Below are positions 1 to 8,491 of a DNA stretch of 64,000 bases, in pieces (the stretch's first letter is position 1; each line of letters opens with the position of its first letter). The translations under genes were made by a program, and so were the position numbers. Under the pieces are notes generated by a model, which worked only from the letters and a program-made list of their open reading frames with translations, did not search any database and was not told where the DNA came from. Source of the stretch: Pseudocolwellia sp049933045. GTDB taxonomy: Bacteria > Pseudomonadota > Gammaproteobacteria > Enterobacterales > Alteromonadaceae. Where the stretch lies: positions 1,674,001-1,738,000 of the forward strand of contig NZ_CP187926.1 in the NCBI RefSeq assembly GCF_049933045.1, in the 5' to 3' direction.

Positions 1-30
1 GAAAAGCCCGCTGTTTTAGTCCTTGTTGAT

Positions 31-339
31 TTACTTGTTAGCCTGTTTATCAAAATACTCTTTAAAAGATAGTATTTCCTTCTCACAATATTTCATAGTG
101 AGTGCAAACAGTTTTTTTGATGCATTACTTGAATCATTTTTCATCGTATTTTCTATGACAGTTGGAAGCAAGAATAATGACTTTGCATCCCTATCTTCTG
201 GATCTTCAATGCTACTATTTGGAATTTTGTCATCAAGACAATTTAATAATTGAAGGTTTACGTTAATCCCTTCTTTTATTCCATCACATACACCAGAGAA
301 TGAAATCAAAGTAACAAGCAAAAAGGTAAATAATTTCAT
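31..339 (-). CDS. small secreted protein of unknown function
   Basis: 102 residues. The N-terminus MKLFTFLLVTLISFSGVCDG looks like a Sec signal peptide, so the product is probably periplasmic or secreted. A GGGGGA Shine-Dalgarno sequence lies just before the ATG and supports this start. The mature part is polar, with lysine- and acid-rich segments and two further cysteines. I recognise no domain. It stands alone at the window edge, with only non-coding sequence upstream, so context gives no clue to function. Confidence 0.55.
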   Translation of the reverse strand: MKLFTFLLVTLISFSGVCDGIKEGINVNLQLLNCLDDKIPNSSIEDPEDRDAKSLFLLPTVIENTMKNDSSNASKKLFALTMKYCEKEILSFKEYFDKQANK

Positions 340-642
340 TGATCCCCCAATTCAGGCTAAAAGCTTATTATGTAGAAGTTTCAGTAACCCCAAAGCTTCG
401 ACAAAATATATTTATCATTTAATATTTCATAATTTCAACACGTTATAAATAAGAATATATCTTTATTTTATCTCTATTGATTATTACTAAGAAGTCTCAG
501 TAATTACATCATAACAATAGAAATTTTATCACCATAAATCATAACCTTACTATAACTTAATAAATATTATGTGTTAACTAATACGTCTCAGTAACACGTA
601 TTAGTTAACGCTAATAAAAATAATAAGCATAGGAGTTACAAA
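340..642. other. non-coding stretch upstream of the intI remnant
   Basis: No coding sequence seen. The stretch is AT-rich and carries three spaced copies of a motif close to GTCTCAGTAA (near 377, 494 and 585), the last one inside the loop of a strong palindrome at 573-609. In functional integrons attI lies next to intI, so this is where an attI relic might be, but I could not assign one by eye. Confidence 0.4.
573..609. repeat. 13-bp perfect inverted repeat upstream of the intI remnant
   Basis: GTTAACTAATACG (573-585) pairs perfectly with CGTATTAGTTAAC (597-609) around an 11-nt loop. It ends 33 bp before the intI start codon. It could be an operator, a recombination-site relic or a hairpin. 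No T tract follows, so it is not a typical terminator. Confidence 0.5.
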
Positions 643-765
643 ATGGGACATTCACCATTTTTGGGATCTATTCGAGCGGTATTGAGAACATGTCATTATT
701 CAATTCAAACTGAAAAAACATATTTGATATGGATAAAAAGGTTCATCCTTTTTAATAATAAGTAG
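643..765 (+). pseudogene. intI: truncated integron integrase (N-terminal 40 residues)
   Basis: A 40-codon reading frame opens with an AGGAG ribosome-binding site (631-635) and ATG at 643. Residues such as SPFLGSIRAVLR, HYSIQTEKTYL and WIKRFILF are the N-terminal SAM-like DNA-binding part of integron tyrosine integrases, which are normally about 320 residues long. The frame stops with TAG after FNNK. The catalytic R-H-R-Y domain is absent and no continuation is visible in the next 200 bases. This is a decayed integrase that kept its translation start. An imperfect inverted repeat (839-849 with 865-875) and an orphan antitoxin gene lie just downstream, which fits a collapsed chromosomal integron, but I could not confirm an attI or attC site. 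Confidence 0.75.
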
Positions 766-958
766 CCCCCTAAAGACATGGGAGAGCAGGAAGTTGACTA
801 ATTTCCTATCTCAGATAGAAAATAACTATAATTAACTTGGACGTTTAGCACTTATTTTCATGACGCTAAATGTCCGCTTTCGTATCTTTGTTAACATTAG
901 CTAGCGGGTATTAGAGACTTCTCTCGTTAGTAAAGAGAGGGCATTAGCTTTTGAGTTA

Positions 959-1264
959 CTAACGGCACCTCAGTGCATAAAGAGGCTCTGCTTCTACAAC
1001 TTCATTACGTGCTATATGTAAATCGTAATATTTTTGAACGTTCAGCCAAAAACCAGCACTAATCCCTGTTGATATTTCAAGTTTTTTTGCTAATGAAACA
1101 GAAACAGGCACTCTACCATTGGTAAATAAAGACACTTGCTTTCGGCTCATGTGTAAATACTTCGCTGCATCAGTCTGTGAAATTTTATGCCTTTCTAATA
1201 TTCTTTCAGCAAAGATTATTCCTGGGTGCTTGACGCATAATTCATTACTTCTTACTAGTGCCAT
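959..1264 (-). CDS. higA: HigA-family antitoxin, orphan
   Basis: About 101 residues starting at MALVRSNELC. This start is chosen over an ATG 21 bases upstream because GGAG sits 6 bases before it. The protein has an XRE-type helix-turn-helix (ISQTDAAKYLHMSRKQVSLFTNGR), followed by SVSLAKKLEISTGISAGFWLNVQ, the signature of HigA-type addiction-module antidotes with the W-L-N-x-Q core. It normally neutralises the HigB mRNA interferase and represses its own operon. No HigB-like frame is found upstream (1265-1818), where the toxin gene usually lies; that stretch holds a transposable-element relic instead. It is therefore a solitary antitoxin or regulator. Its position next to the intI remnant is typical of toxin-antitoxin cassettes in chromosomal integrons. 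Confidence 0.8.
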   Translation of the reverse strand: MALVRSNELCVKHPGIIFAERILERHKISQTDAAKYLHMSRKQVSLFTNGRVPVSVSLAKKLEISTGISAGFWLNVQKYYDLHIARNEVVEAEPLYALRCR

Positions 1265-1434
1265 TTTTAGCTCCAATAACATCATTTAGGTTAACATCGT
1301 AAATGTCATTATTTCATTATAAGCCAATTACGGTAATATTACATAATCAAAAAATACTATTGAATAATCATTAATCTCGACTGTGTCGGATCACTTGTTG
1401 TTAGATAAGCTAAGGCTAACATCCGTTATCGTAT

Positions 1435-1593
1435 CAGGCTGTGTGAAAATTCCCAGAGTAAAATTATTATGTGATGCTACGCGAATTAACAGTTAGTTTT
1501 ACTTTAAAAGGTACTACAGAATTTAATCTACGGAGCCTTTTCCCGTTGATATTATCCAATTACTCAACTTTGAAATAGTTTTCACACAGGCTG
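1435..1593. mobile_element. 159-bp MITE or insertion-sequence relic with target duplication
   Basis: The ends CAGGCTGTGTGAAAA (1435-1449) and TTTTCACACAGGCTG (1579-1593) are 15-bp inverted repeats with one mismatch, and both are flanked by the 4-bp direct repeat GTAT (1431-1434, 1594-1597). The interior has no reading frame. The 4-bp duplication and GGCTGTGTGAAAA-type ends point to a DDE insertion sequence, perhaps IS5-like, from which only the termini remain. It lies exactly where a higB toxin gene would be expected upstream of the orphan higA. Confidence 0.6.
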
Positions 1594-1762
1594 GTATCAA
1601 AGCGAACCTTTTTAACCGAGTCTTTGAGCAGTATTCAGTAACAAAAACCTAACCTCGCCGTTAATAGTGATTTCAATAGTTCATGGTGGAAAGCTGAAAT
1701 AGCATTATCTGTTAAGGACAAATACAGCTCGTTGGAATTGCTAATAAATATTTCCCAATAAA

Positions 1763-1784
1763 AAACGACTCGTTAAAGTCGTTT
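1763..1784 (-). terminator. intrinsic terminator after the radical SAM gene
   Basis: AAACGACT (1763-1770) pairs with AGTCGTTT (1777-1784) around a 6-nt loop. On the minus strand the hairpin is followed by a T-rich run, and it lies 35 bases beyond the stop codon of the radical SAM gene. Confidence 0.7.
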
Positions 1785-1818
1785 CTTGTTTAATCTGGTT
1801 TATCTCGTTCTAAAACAT

Positions 1819-3543
1819 TTAGCTCATATGCCTTTGTTGACGTTGTAATGATTTATTTTTAACGACCAACTCAGGTTTCTCAATCGCATAAAGGTTAAGA
1901 CTACTGAACAAACTCTTTAACTTAGCCGCTTCATAATCTTGCTCAATTTTTTCAAGCACTAGCTCATGTTTTTCAGGATATAAAGCTTCAACCGATTGCG
2001 AAATCAACTCGAACAACTTCTTCAAGTTAATCTTATGTATCTGCCCTGTTTTGTTAAAAATCCATTCAGTAATTGCCATAAAATCATCAAACGGTTCATC
2101 CGACAATATATGTGGTAACGAGTATTTGAAACGTCCTGAGTTACCTATCATATCCCAATAGCGAGCAAAGCGATTAATACGCTGCATAGTTGGAAAACTA
2201 ACGCGGTCAGTACTTAAAATATTAAACGGTGGTAACGGATTAAAACGCAAGTCGAACGCTTCGGTATGCCTGATAATTGGGCTGCCTTTCAAACGTTTTA
2301 AAATACCCATTTGAATTTCATGAGGTCGGCAATGATAAAGCTGATTAAAGCTGTCTTTAAACGTATCGAAGGTTTCACCAGGTAAACCAAAAATGAGATC
2401 AGCATGAATATGCGCAGAAGTATGATCTTTTAACCAAATTAAGTTCTCTTTAGACTTAGCATTGTTCTGCTTACGACTAATATTTTTTTGCACTTCAACG
2501 TTAAAGGTTTGAATACCAATTTCAAATTGCAAACTACCTTCAGGAAACTGCGCTAACAACTCCTTTAGTTTTCTAGGAAGATGATCAGGCACAACTTCAA
2601 AATGTAGATAAAGATCGTCAGTCATTCTGTCTAAGAAAAACTGCATAATTTGCATCGTAGTTTTGATGTTTAAATTAAAGGTTCTATCAATAAACTTAAA
2701 GTTACGAGCGCCCCGCTCATACAAAATTTCCATTTGCTCTAAAAATAATTCTAGTTCAAATGGCGTAGATGTTTTATCTAAAGACGATAAACAAAACTCA
2801 CACTTAAATGGACAACCACGCGACGCCTCTACATAAAGCAAACGATTGGTTAAATCTTCATCGGTGTAATATTCATAAGGCAAAGCAATTTCTTCTAGCC
2901 CAACGGGTTTAGATTTTAATACTTTTTTCTCAGGCGGCGTTTTATTGATAATGTCTTTACACAACTCATAAAAACTAATATCTGCAGGACCTGTTAAAAC
3001 ATAATCAGAATACTTAACAATGAGTTGCTCTTCAGTTTCATAACTAACTTCTGGACCACCCAACACCACTTTAATTTCAGGTGCGATAACTTTTAATAAG
3101 CTCACAACATCAGTGGTTTCAACTATGTTCCAAATATAAACACCAAAACCAACAATAGTTGGTTTAGACGCTAAAATTTGCTCAACAATATCAATAGCGC
3201 GCGTTTGAATAATAAACTCTTGAATCTCACAGCTAGTCTGCAACTCTTTTAAATTTGCGTATAAATAACGTAAACCAAAACTGGTATGAAAATATCGAGC
3301 GTTAAGGGTCGCGAGCACAATCTTAGGCGCACCATCATTTTCAGAACTATCACTTTCAACATAAGTCACAACATCAGTATTAATATTGATATCTTCATTT
3401 GTAGAAGAAAACTGTGGAGCCGCTTCAGTAAAGTTTGACGTATTTAAATCTGGTGAAGTTGCGCTCGATGAATCTGTAGTATTCTCTTCAGTTGAATGAA
3501 TCTGTGTAACAGCTATTTCGGGATGTTTATTTTGCTCAGTCAT
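1819..3543 (-). CDS. B12-binding domain radical SAM protein
   Basis: 574 residues. Residues 1-72 are a Ser/Thr/Asn/Asp-rich, probably disordered extension. From about 74 to 200 there is a cobalamin-binding Rossmann-like domain (IVLATLNARYFHTSFGLRYL, VVLGGPEVSYE). The radical SAM core follows, with the 4Fe-4S motif GCPFKCEFC (Cys244, Cys248, Cys251), and the C-terminal part resembles DUF4080. Such enzymes cleave S-adenosylmethionine to make radicals and often methylate unreactive carbons; the substrate here is unknown. The gene is monocistronic with its own terminator. The weak ribosome-binding site before the annotated ATG and the low-complexity leader leave open a later start near residue 70. 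Confidence 0.8.
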   Translation of the reverse strand: MTEQNKHPEIAVTQIHSTEENTTDSSSATSPDLNTSNFTEAAPQFSSTNEDININTDVVTYVESDSSENDGAPKIVLATLNARYFHTSFGLRYLYANLKELQTSCEIQEFIIQTRAIDIVEQILASKPTIVGFGVYIWNIVETTDVVSLLKVIAPEIKVVLGGPEVSYETEEQLIVKYSDYVLTGPADISFYELCKDIINKTPPEKKVLKSKPVGLEEIALPYEYYTDEDLTNRLLYVEASRGCPFKCEFCLSSLDKTSTPFELELFLEQMEILYERGARNFKFIDRTFNLNIKTTMQIMQFFLDRMTDDLYLHFEVVPDHLPRKLKELLAQFPEGSLQFEIGIQTFNVEVQKNISRKQNNAKSKENLIWLKDHTSAHIHADLIFGLPGETFDTFKDSFNQLYHCRPHEIQMGILKRLKGSPIIRHTEAFDLRFNPLPPFNILSTDRVSFPTMQRINRFARYWDMIGNSGRFKYSLPHILSDEPFDDFMAITEWIFNKTGQIHKINLKKLFELISQSVEALYPEKHELVLEKIEQDYEAAKLKSLFSSLNLYAIEKPELVVKNKSLQRQQRHMS

Positions 3544-3664
3544 ACTGAATTGAATACCTTGATTGGGTCTGTTGATCGTTTTAAAGATAATTCAGGGATT
3601 ATACGGGGAATGTGGAAGTTATTCAGTAATCTTATTTTTTCGCTACCAATATAAGTAAAAATCA

Positions 3665-4474
3665 TTAAATAATGGTTACTACATTCCTACATTTTGGAAA
3701 CGAACTGCATCCCCAAAACTCATTACCTGCGTTCTTACCTTTAGTCGCTTTACGCAATACCATTTCAGATCCGCACTTTGAGCATAACTGGCTTTTTATT
3801 TTCTCTTTTACAATTTCAATTTCTTTAACGTGTTTTACGTGTTCGCGGTTAGTGGTAAAACCTCGCGCTAGTCTGCCACTTTCAATTTGTTCAATAATGC
3901 TGGTAACGTCTTCTGTAGTAAAAACAATGTCAGCTTTACTTTTAATATATTCAATTCCTCCGCGTGCAAACCTTACATTTTCTGGCATTTCGGTTTTAAA
4001 GGTACTGTCGCCAATAAAAATAATGACTGAATGGATAAACTCGCTACTGATATTCAAGCAAGCCGTTAACGTTTTGGTGTGTTTGTAATTTTGGTGCAGT
4101 GGATTTTGAAATTTTGATTTGTGTTTGAATATTTGTTGCGTCCATTGCTTTTGATTTGCATTACCAAAGATCCAACCTTTCATATTTTTTGTTTCAATAA
4201 CAAAAATGCCGTATTGAGATACAATGATATGGTCTATTTGGGTTGTACTTGTGGGTTGCTCTTGATTATTGTTATCACTAAACGTGGGTAGCGTTACGTT
4301 TTTAATTAAATGATATGCGCTTTTATTCAAGAAAAACTTAATAAGTAAGTTAACTTGCCACTCTCCAAGAACACCTTTGAACCAAGCTGACTTGATAATA
4401 ATAATCAATATAAAAAAAGGTATTAAGTACCAAACAGCACTGAACATCATATTAAGGTAAGGCGATAAATCCAT
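3665..4474 (-). CDS. NERD-domain nuclease-like protein with C4 zinc finger
   Basis: 269 residues. An N-terminal membrane segment (about residues 10-30, LIPFFILIIIIKSAWF) anchors a NERD (nuclease-related) domain with GEWQVNLLI, TTQIDHIIVSQYGIFVIETK and KGWIFG; the D and E-x-K residues are those of the restriction-endonuclease-like core. The C-terminus CSKCGSEMVLRK...FWGCSSFPKCR is a topoisomerase-I-type four-cysteine zinc finger. This architecture is widespread in bacteria; a role in DNA processing is assumed but not proven. The gene lies 43 bases downstream of the phosphatase-like gene on the same strand, so the two may be co-transcribed. Confidence 0.8.
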   Translation of the reverse strand: MDLSPYLNMMFSAVWYLIPFFILIIIIKSAWFKGVLGEWQVNLLIKFFLNKSAYHLIKNVTLPTFSDNNNQEQPTSTTQIDHIIVSQYGIFVIETKNMKGWIFGNANQKQWTQQIFKHKSKFQNPLHQNYKHTKTLTACLNISSEFIHSVIIFIGDSTFKTEMPENVRFARGGIEYIKSKADIVFTTEDVTSIIEQIESGRLARGFTTNREHVKHVKEIEIVKEKIKSQLCSKCGSEMVLRKATKGKNAGNEFWGCSSFPKCRNVVTII

Positions 4475-4517
4475 TTGATTCTTAATCCTCGTTAAAGCAA
4501 TTCGTTAAGGTTTTACT

Positions 4518-4862
4518 TTATGTAATTCCAGCTATCTGTAAATAAGCACTAATTGATTGCTCTAAAATTTCGACGAGTTCTGCATCCATGTATTGATAGT
4601 CGTCTGGAATATCGAGCACTTGGATGTTTTTATATTTGAGTAAGTTGGTGAACTCAGATTTAAGTCGGCTTTTATGATGTTCTTCCATTACAAAAATCGT
4701 GTCAGACCATTCAATGTCTTTCACGTTTACTGTTTTTCTAGCACTTGAACTTGTTCCTGCAGATCTTACGTTCAGGTTTGGATGCTTTTTAAAGATGTGT
4801 TCGGCTGTAGGGCTACGCCATTGATTTTTACTGCATATAAAAAGAAGGTTTGTCATATCCAT
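4518..4862 (-). CDS. low-molecular-weight tyrosine-phosphatase-like protein
   Basis: 114 residues. NLLFICSKNQWRSPTAEHIF carries the CX5R phosphate-binding loop (C-S-K-N-Q-W-R-S) near the N-terminus, followed by NVRSAGTSSSARK as in low-molecular-weight protein tyrosine phosphatases. It is shorter than the usual roughly 150 residues, and the C-terminal half matches a short subfamily (WSDTIFVMEEHHKSRL). The classical DPY general-acid motif is not seen; DIPDDYQYMD near residue 90 may supply the aspartate. The in-frame third codon ATG is an alternative start. Probable cytosolic enzyme, substrate unknown. Confidence 0.7.
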   Translation of the reverse strand: MDMTNLLFICSKNQWRSPTAEHIFKKHPNLNVRSAGTSSSARKTVNVKDIEWSDTIFVMEEHHKSRLKSEFTNLLKYKNIQVLDIPDDYQYMDAELVEILEQSISAYLQIAGIT

Positions 4863-4941
4863 ATGAAACTTAAGTAAGTGAAGTTAGGCAAGCATTAAAA
4901 ACTTATTACAGAGAATCGTTTATTTAGGCAGTAATTACAAG

Positions 4942-4979
4942 CAGATAAATGAATTCTTTATAAACAATTCATTTATCTG
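4942..4979. terminator. 14-bp perfect hairpin, possible terminator
   Basis: CAGATAAATGAATT (4942-4955) and AATTCATTTATCTG (4966-4979) pair perfectly around a 10-nt loop, with T-rich sequence on the plus-strand side. It lies between two minus-strand genes, behind the stronger hairpin at 5066-5091, so its role is uncertain. Confidence 0.4.
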
Positions 4980-5065
4980 ATTTTAGTTTTTAAGTAATAA
5001 ACATTTTATGTATTGAAATCGTTAAAGCCCCTACTTTCTCTTATATCGTTAAACTGCAGACATAA

Positions 5066-5091
5066 AAAAACACTAATAATTTAGTGTTTTT
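5066..5091 (-). terminator. bidirectional-type intrinsic terminator
   Basis: AAAAACACTAA (5066-5076) pairs with TTAGTGTTTTT (5081-5091) around TAAT, giving a U tract on either strand. It lies about 30 bases past the stop codon of the 123-residue membrane protein gene. Confidence 0.75.
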
Positions 5092-5123
5092 AGAATCTAA
5101 ACTTTGATAAAACAGTCCTGTTA

Positions 5124-5495
5124 TTAATTACGTTTAAACAACTCATTTTTACTGGCGTAAAACCAGGTTAAGGCGAGTAGCAATAATGTAACTACAACAG
5201 CTACAGGTTCAAATGCGCTGCCTAGAATTTCGCGATATTTCTTTGCCCAAAACAAAGCATAAAAACAATGATTGGTAAGAATAAAACCACACCAAAAGTT
5301 TAGGTATTGCGCCCATTTTACTTGTTTGAATCCGTACCAAGCTAAGTTTCCTAAAAATACAGAGATGATCAGTATGATGGTTGGAATAATAAAGTGTTTG
5401 CCGATAATAAATGTTTGCAATACTGCCAATATGGCGATGGCTGCAAAGGTAGCGATTAGCCAATCGAGTCCGTGCTGTAAAGCTAGTTTTTTCAT
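5124..5495 (-). CDS. four-helix membrane protein of unknown function
   Basis: 123 residues with four predicted transmembrane helices (about 12-30, 33-52, 62-82 and 95-115) and a basic N-terminus and C-terminus. I recognise no family. No strong ribosome-binding site precedes the ATG. The gene stands alone with its own terminator; the upstream neighbour is the end of the molybdenum hydroxylase operon. Confidence 0.6.
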   Translation of the reverse strand: MKKLALQHGLDWLIATFAAIAILAVLQTFIIGKHFIIPTIILIISVFLGNLAWYGFKQVKWAQYLNFWCGFILTNHCFYALFWAKKYREILGSAFEPVAVVVTLLLLALTWFYASKNELFKRN

Positions 5496-5687
5496 TTTAA
5501 TTGTCCGCTTATTTAATGTAATGATTGGTACTGTGTAAGTGATTTACATTATTAGAATGTGTATGAATAGACAAAAATCATAGTGTTATTAGTTAATTAT
5601 TTAAATTTATAGCTAACCCTTAAATAAGGCTTTACCTACACTTAAAGAAAGCTAGAACTAAACCAAGCACCAAATATAAGATACAAA

Positions 5688-5730
5688 AAAACCGCTTACA
5701 TGCTTTATATTAAGCTCTGTAAGCGGTTTT
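5688..5730 (-). terminator. terminator of the molybdenum hydroxylase operon
   Basis: AAAACCGCTTACA (5688-5700) pairs with TGTAAGCGGTTTT (5718-5730) around a 17-nt loop, with a T run on the minus strand. It lies just after the stop codon of the large subunit gene. Confidence 0.75.
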
Positions 5731-5741
5731 ACTAATAGCGT

Positions 5742-7997
5742 TTAAGCTCTTAGCTGATTTCCAATCGGCAACTGTCTAATACGTTTACCACATGCGGCGA
5801 ATATTGCATTACATAATGCAGGAGCATAAACAGGAGTACCTGGTTCACCAACACCTGCTGGTGGAGCATCACTTTCAATAATTTCCACGTCTATTTCTAG
5901 CGGGCAATCATTCATACGCGGTACGCGGTAGTCGTGAAAATTACTTTGTTGTACACGACCATTATCAAAAGTAATACCTTCACTAATTGCAGCTGTAATT
6001 CCGTAAATAGAACCACCTTGTATTTGATTTTTCACGGTATCAGTATTTACTACTGTTCCAGCATCAATGGTCGCCCATGATTTAATAATTTTAAGGTCAC
6101 CTTTTTCTGAAACCTCTACTTCAACCACTGTAGCTACGTAACTTAAGAAGCTTCTATGTGCGGCTATTCCCATACCTCGACCTTTAGGAAGTTTTCTACC
6201 CCACTTACTCATTTCAGCTACTTTTTCAATAGCATTACGCAACCGACTAATGTCTAACGGGTAAACTGCTTTATCTCCGCCGTAATTATCATATTCAGCA
6301 TTTTCTTCTGTCACATCTAATATACGGTCAGGACCAATAGTTTCTAATAAGTAATCTTTTTGATCTCGTCCTGCTTTATGTGCTGCTTCAGCAATAAATG
6401 ACTGAATAGCAAAGGCATGAAAAATATTAGAAACCGAACGCATCCAACCTATTCTTGCTTTAGCAGGAGCTTCACCATTTTCTAACTTCATGTTAGGTGT
6501 ATTAATTGGGTTATCAGTAAAACCTAAACGTAACTCAAAGCCAGCAGGAGTAGTAGCACCCTCTTGGAAAGTAGATACAATAGGTGAAAACGCAGTACGA
6601 TGTAAATACGCTTCTATTGCACCATTTTTATCTAATGACGCTTCGATGTGTTGTGCTGAAACGGCATGGTAGAAACCATGTTGTATATCGTCTTCACGAG
6701 TCCATTGAACACGGATCGCTTTACCTGTTTTCATTGAAATGTAAGCTGCTTCGGCAGAAAAATCAGGTTTAGACTTTCGGCCAAAACCGCCACCTAACAT
6801 AGTAACGTGAACGTTAATTTGTTCTTTTGGCATGCCAACCATGGCACCGACTGTTGTCATATCGGCTTGGGGATTTTGCGTCGCAGCCCAAACATCTACT
6901 CGGTCTTTGTAATACATTGCTGTAGCACAAGGTGGCTCCATTGGTGCTTGAGCTAAATGCGGTGCATAATAATCAGCCACTAATTTATCGCTGGCTTTGG
7001 CTAAAATACTTTCAGCATCGCCTATCTCTCGAATAGATCTCTGTGATGCAGATACTTTGGCAAGTAAACTTTCCTTAAACACTTCTGAATTATAATCGCC
7101 GTTTTTACCGTCATCCCATATTACAGTTAATGCTTTGCGGCCTTGCATTGCTGCCCAAGTATTATTAGCAACGATGGCAATACCACCTTTAGGCTGAAAC
7201 AAAGGTGCGCCTTGTGGAGCTGGGATTTCTACTACGTCTACCACGCCTTCAATTGCTTTAGCGGCTTTTGCGTCAAAGCTTTTAACTTTACCACCAACAA
7301 CTGGAGGACGAACAATCATTGCAATAAGCGCTTTAGGCTCTTGCACATCAGCCGCAAACGTTGCTTTTCCTGTTACGATATCTTTTAAATCGATATGTTC
7401 CATAGCGGTATTAATGTAACGCCACTCGCTACGTTTTTTAAGCGAGATTTTATCTGTTTCTGGTGGTGTGATGTTTAATGCATCATTTACCAACTCAGCA
7501 TAAGTTAGGGTTTTACCTGATGTATGAGTAACTATGTGCTGCACTGCTGAACATGAATCTATAGATACACCCCAACGCGTTGCTGCTGCTTGTCGCATAA
7601 GATGACGAACACTTGCACCCATTTCACGTAGACGCTGCATATTGTAACGAATACTGCGTGAACCATCGGTATTTTGGTCACCGTATTTAAGATCGCCTTT
7701 ACCTTGAATAACAACAACTTTGTCCCAAGACGCTTCCATTTCATCAGCTACAATTTGTGCAATTGCAGTGCGGATTTGTTGACCCATTTCAGAACGATGA
7801 CAAGTAATTTCAACTATTCCATCAGGACGTAAAGCAACAAATAAATTAGCTCTTTTTGCTAATTCAGATGGCTTCTCAAGTACCCCAGCCATTACTCTAG
7901 GTGCTGCTCCTGTAAAACATGTACCAAGAACTAAAGCACCAACGGCAGCACTAGATTTTAAAAAATTACGACGCGTTAAATCAAAATATTGGCTCAT
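5742..7997 (-). CDS. molybdopterin-binding large subunit, isoquinoline 1-oxidoreductase (IorB) type
   Basis: 751 residues. A twin-arginine signal (TRRNFLKSSAAVGALVLG) indicates folded export to the periplasm. The protein has the xanthine-oxidase-family fold of the single-protein IorB/aldehyde dehydrogenase group, with the cofactor loop LGGGFGRKSKPDF and the C-terminal GVGEPGTP, whose glutamate is the catalytic base in this family. It is expected to hydroxylate an aldehyde or N-heterocycle with water and pass electrons to the 2Fe-2S subunit encoded just upstream, with which it overlaps by 4 bases (ATGA). No cytochrome or cofactor-chaperone gene is adjacent, so the electron acceptor is unknown. 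The true substrate cannot be told from sequence. Confidence 0.85.
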   Translation of the reverse strand: MSQYFDLTRRNFLKSSAAVGALVLGTCFTGAAPRVMAGVLEKPSELAKRANLFVALRPDGIVEITCHRSEMGQQIRTAIAQIVADEMEASWDKVVVIQGKGDLKYGDQNTDGSRSIRYNMQRLREMGASVRHLMRQAAATRWGVSIDSCSAVQHIVTHTSGKTLTYAELVNDALNITPPETDKISLKKRSEWRYINTAMEHIDLKDIVTGKATFAADVQEPKALIAMIVRPPVVGGKVKSFDAKAAKAIEGVVDVVEIPAPQGAPLFQPKGGIAIVANNTWAAMQGRKALTVIWDDGKNGDYNSEVFKESLLAKVSASQRSIREIGDAESILAKASDKLVADYYAPHLAQAPMEPPCATAMYYKDRVDVWAATQNPQADMTTVGAMVGMPKEQINVHVTMLGGGFGRKSKPDFSAEAAYISMKTGKAIRVQWTREDDIQHGFYHAVSAQHIEASLDKNGAIEAYLHRTAFSPIVSTFQEGATTPAGFELRLGFTDNPINTPNMKLENGEAPAKARIGWMRSVSNIFHAFAIQSFIAEAAHKAGRDQKDYLLETIGPDRILDVTEENAEYDNYGGDKAVYPLDISRLRNAIEKVAEMSKWGRKLPKGRGMGIAAHRSFLSYVATVVEVEVSEKGDLKIIKSWATIDAGTVVNTDTVKNQIQGGSIYGITAAISEGITFDNGRVQQSNFHDYRVPRMNDCPLEIDVEIIESDAPPAGVGEPGTPVYAPALCNAIFAACGKRIRQLPIGNQLRA

Positions 7998-8491
7998 ACT
8001 TCTTCTCCTGCTTTTTCAGGAACATAATAAGCAACACCTGCCATTGATTTAGCCGCAGATTTGATCGCTTTATGGATGCGAGGATAAGTACCACATCGAC
8101 AAATATTACCTGACATGCTTTGCACAATTTCATCATCAGTTGGCGTAGGATTAGTTGCAAGCAAACTAGCAGCTTGCATCATTTGACCACATTGACAAAA
8201 ACCACATTGAGGAACTTTGTGTTCTACCCAAGCTTGTTGCACTGGATGTTCACCGTCTTCACTTAAACCTTCAATAGTAGTGATTTTACTACCTGAAACT
8301 GCGGAAACAGGCAATACGCACGAGCGTTGCGCAACACCGTTAATATGAACAGTACATGCACCACATTGCGCCATGCCACAGCCAAATTTAGGTCCAGTTA
8401 ATTGTAACTCATCTCTTAAATACCAAAGTACAGGCGTTGTTGGGTCACCCGCAAATTTACGAATTTCACCGTTGACGGTAAACGTAATCAT
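7994..8491 (-). CDS. 2Fe-2S small subunit of the molybdenum hydroxylase (IorA type)
   Basis: 165 residues carrying both iron-sulphur sites of the family: a plant-ferredoxin-type cluster (CGMAQCGACTVHINGVAQRSC is split as C-x4-C-x2-C and a later C) and the helical second site (CGFCQCGQ and NICRCGTYPRIHKAI). It relays electrons from the molybdopterin subunit. It has no signal peptide of its own, so it is probably co-exported with the twin-arginine-bearing large subunit. First gene of a two-gene operon, translationally coupled to the next gene by an ATGA overlap. Confidence 0.88.
   Translation of the reverse strand: MITFTVNGEIRKFAGDPTTPVLWYLRDELQLTGPKFGCGMAQCGACTVHINGVAQRSCVLPVSAVSGSKITTIEGLSEDGEHPVQQAWVEHKVPQCGFCQCGQMMQAASLLATNPTPTDDEIVQSMSGNICRCGTYPRIHKAIKSAAKSMAGVAYYVPEKAGEEV

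Noticed and set aside
340..1820. attC or attI sites around the intI remnant
   Set aside because: A few GTTRRRY-like words such as GTTAGAT at 1400 exist, but I found no matching RYYYAAC partner at proper spacing, so no site is called.
3665..4862. A defence pair of NERD nuclease and phosphatase
   Set aside because: Both families are common and the only link is adjacency on one strand; nothing else supports a system.
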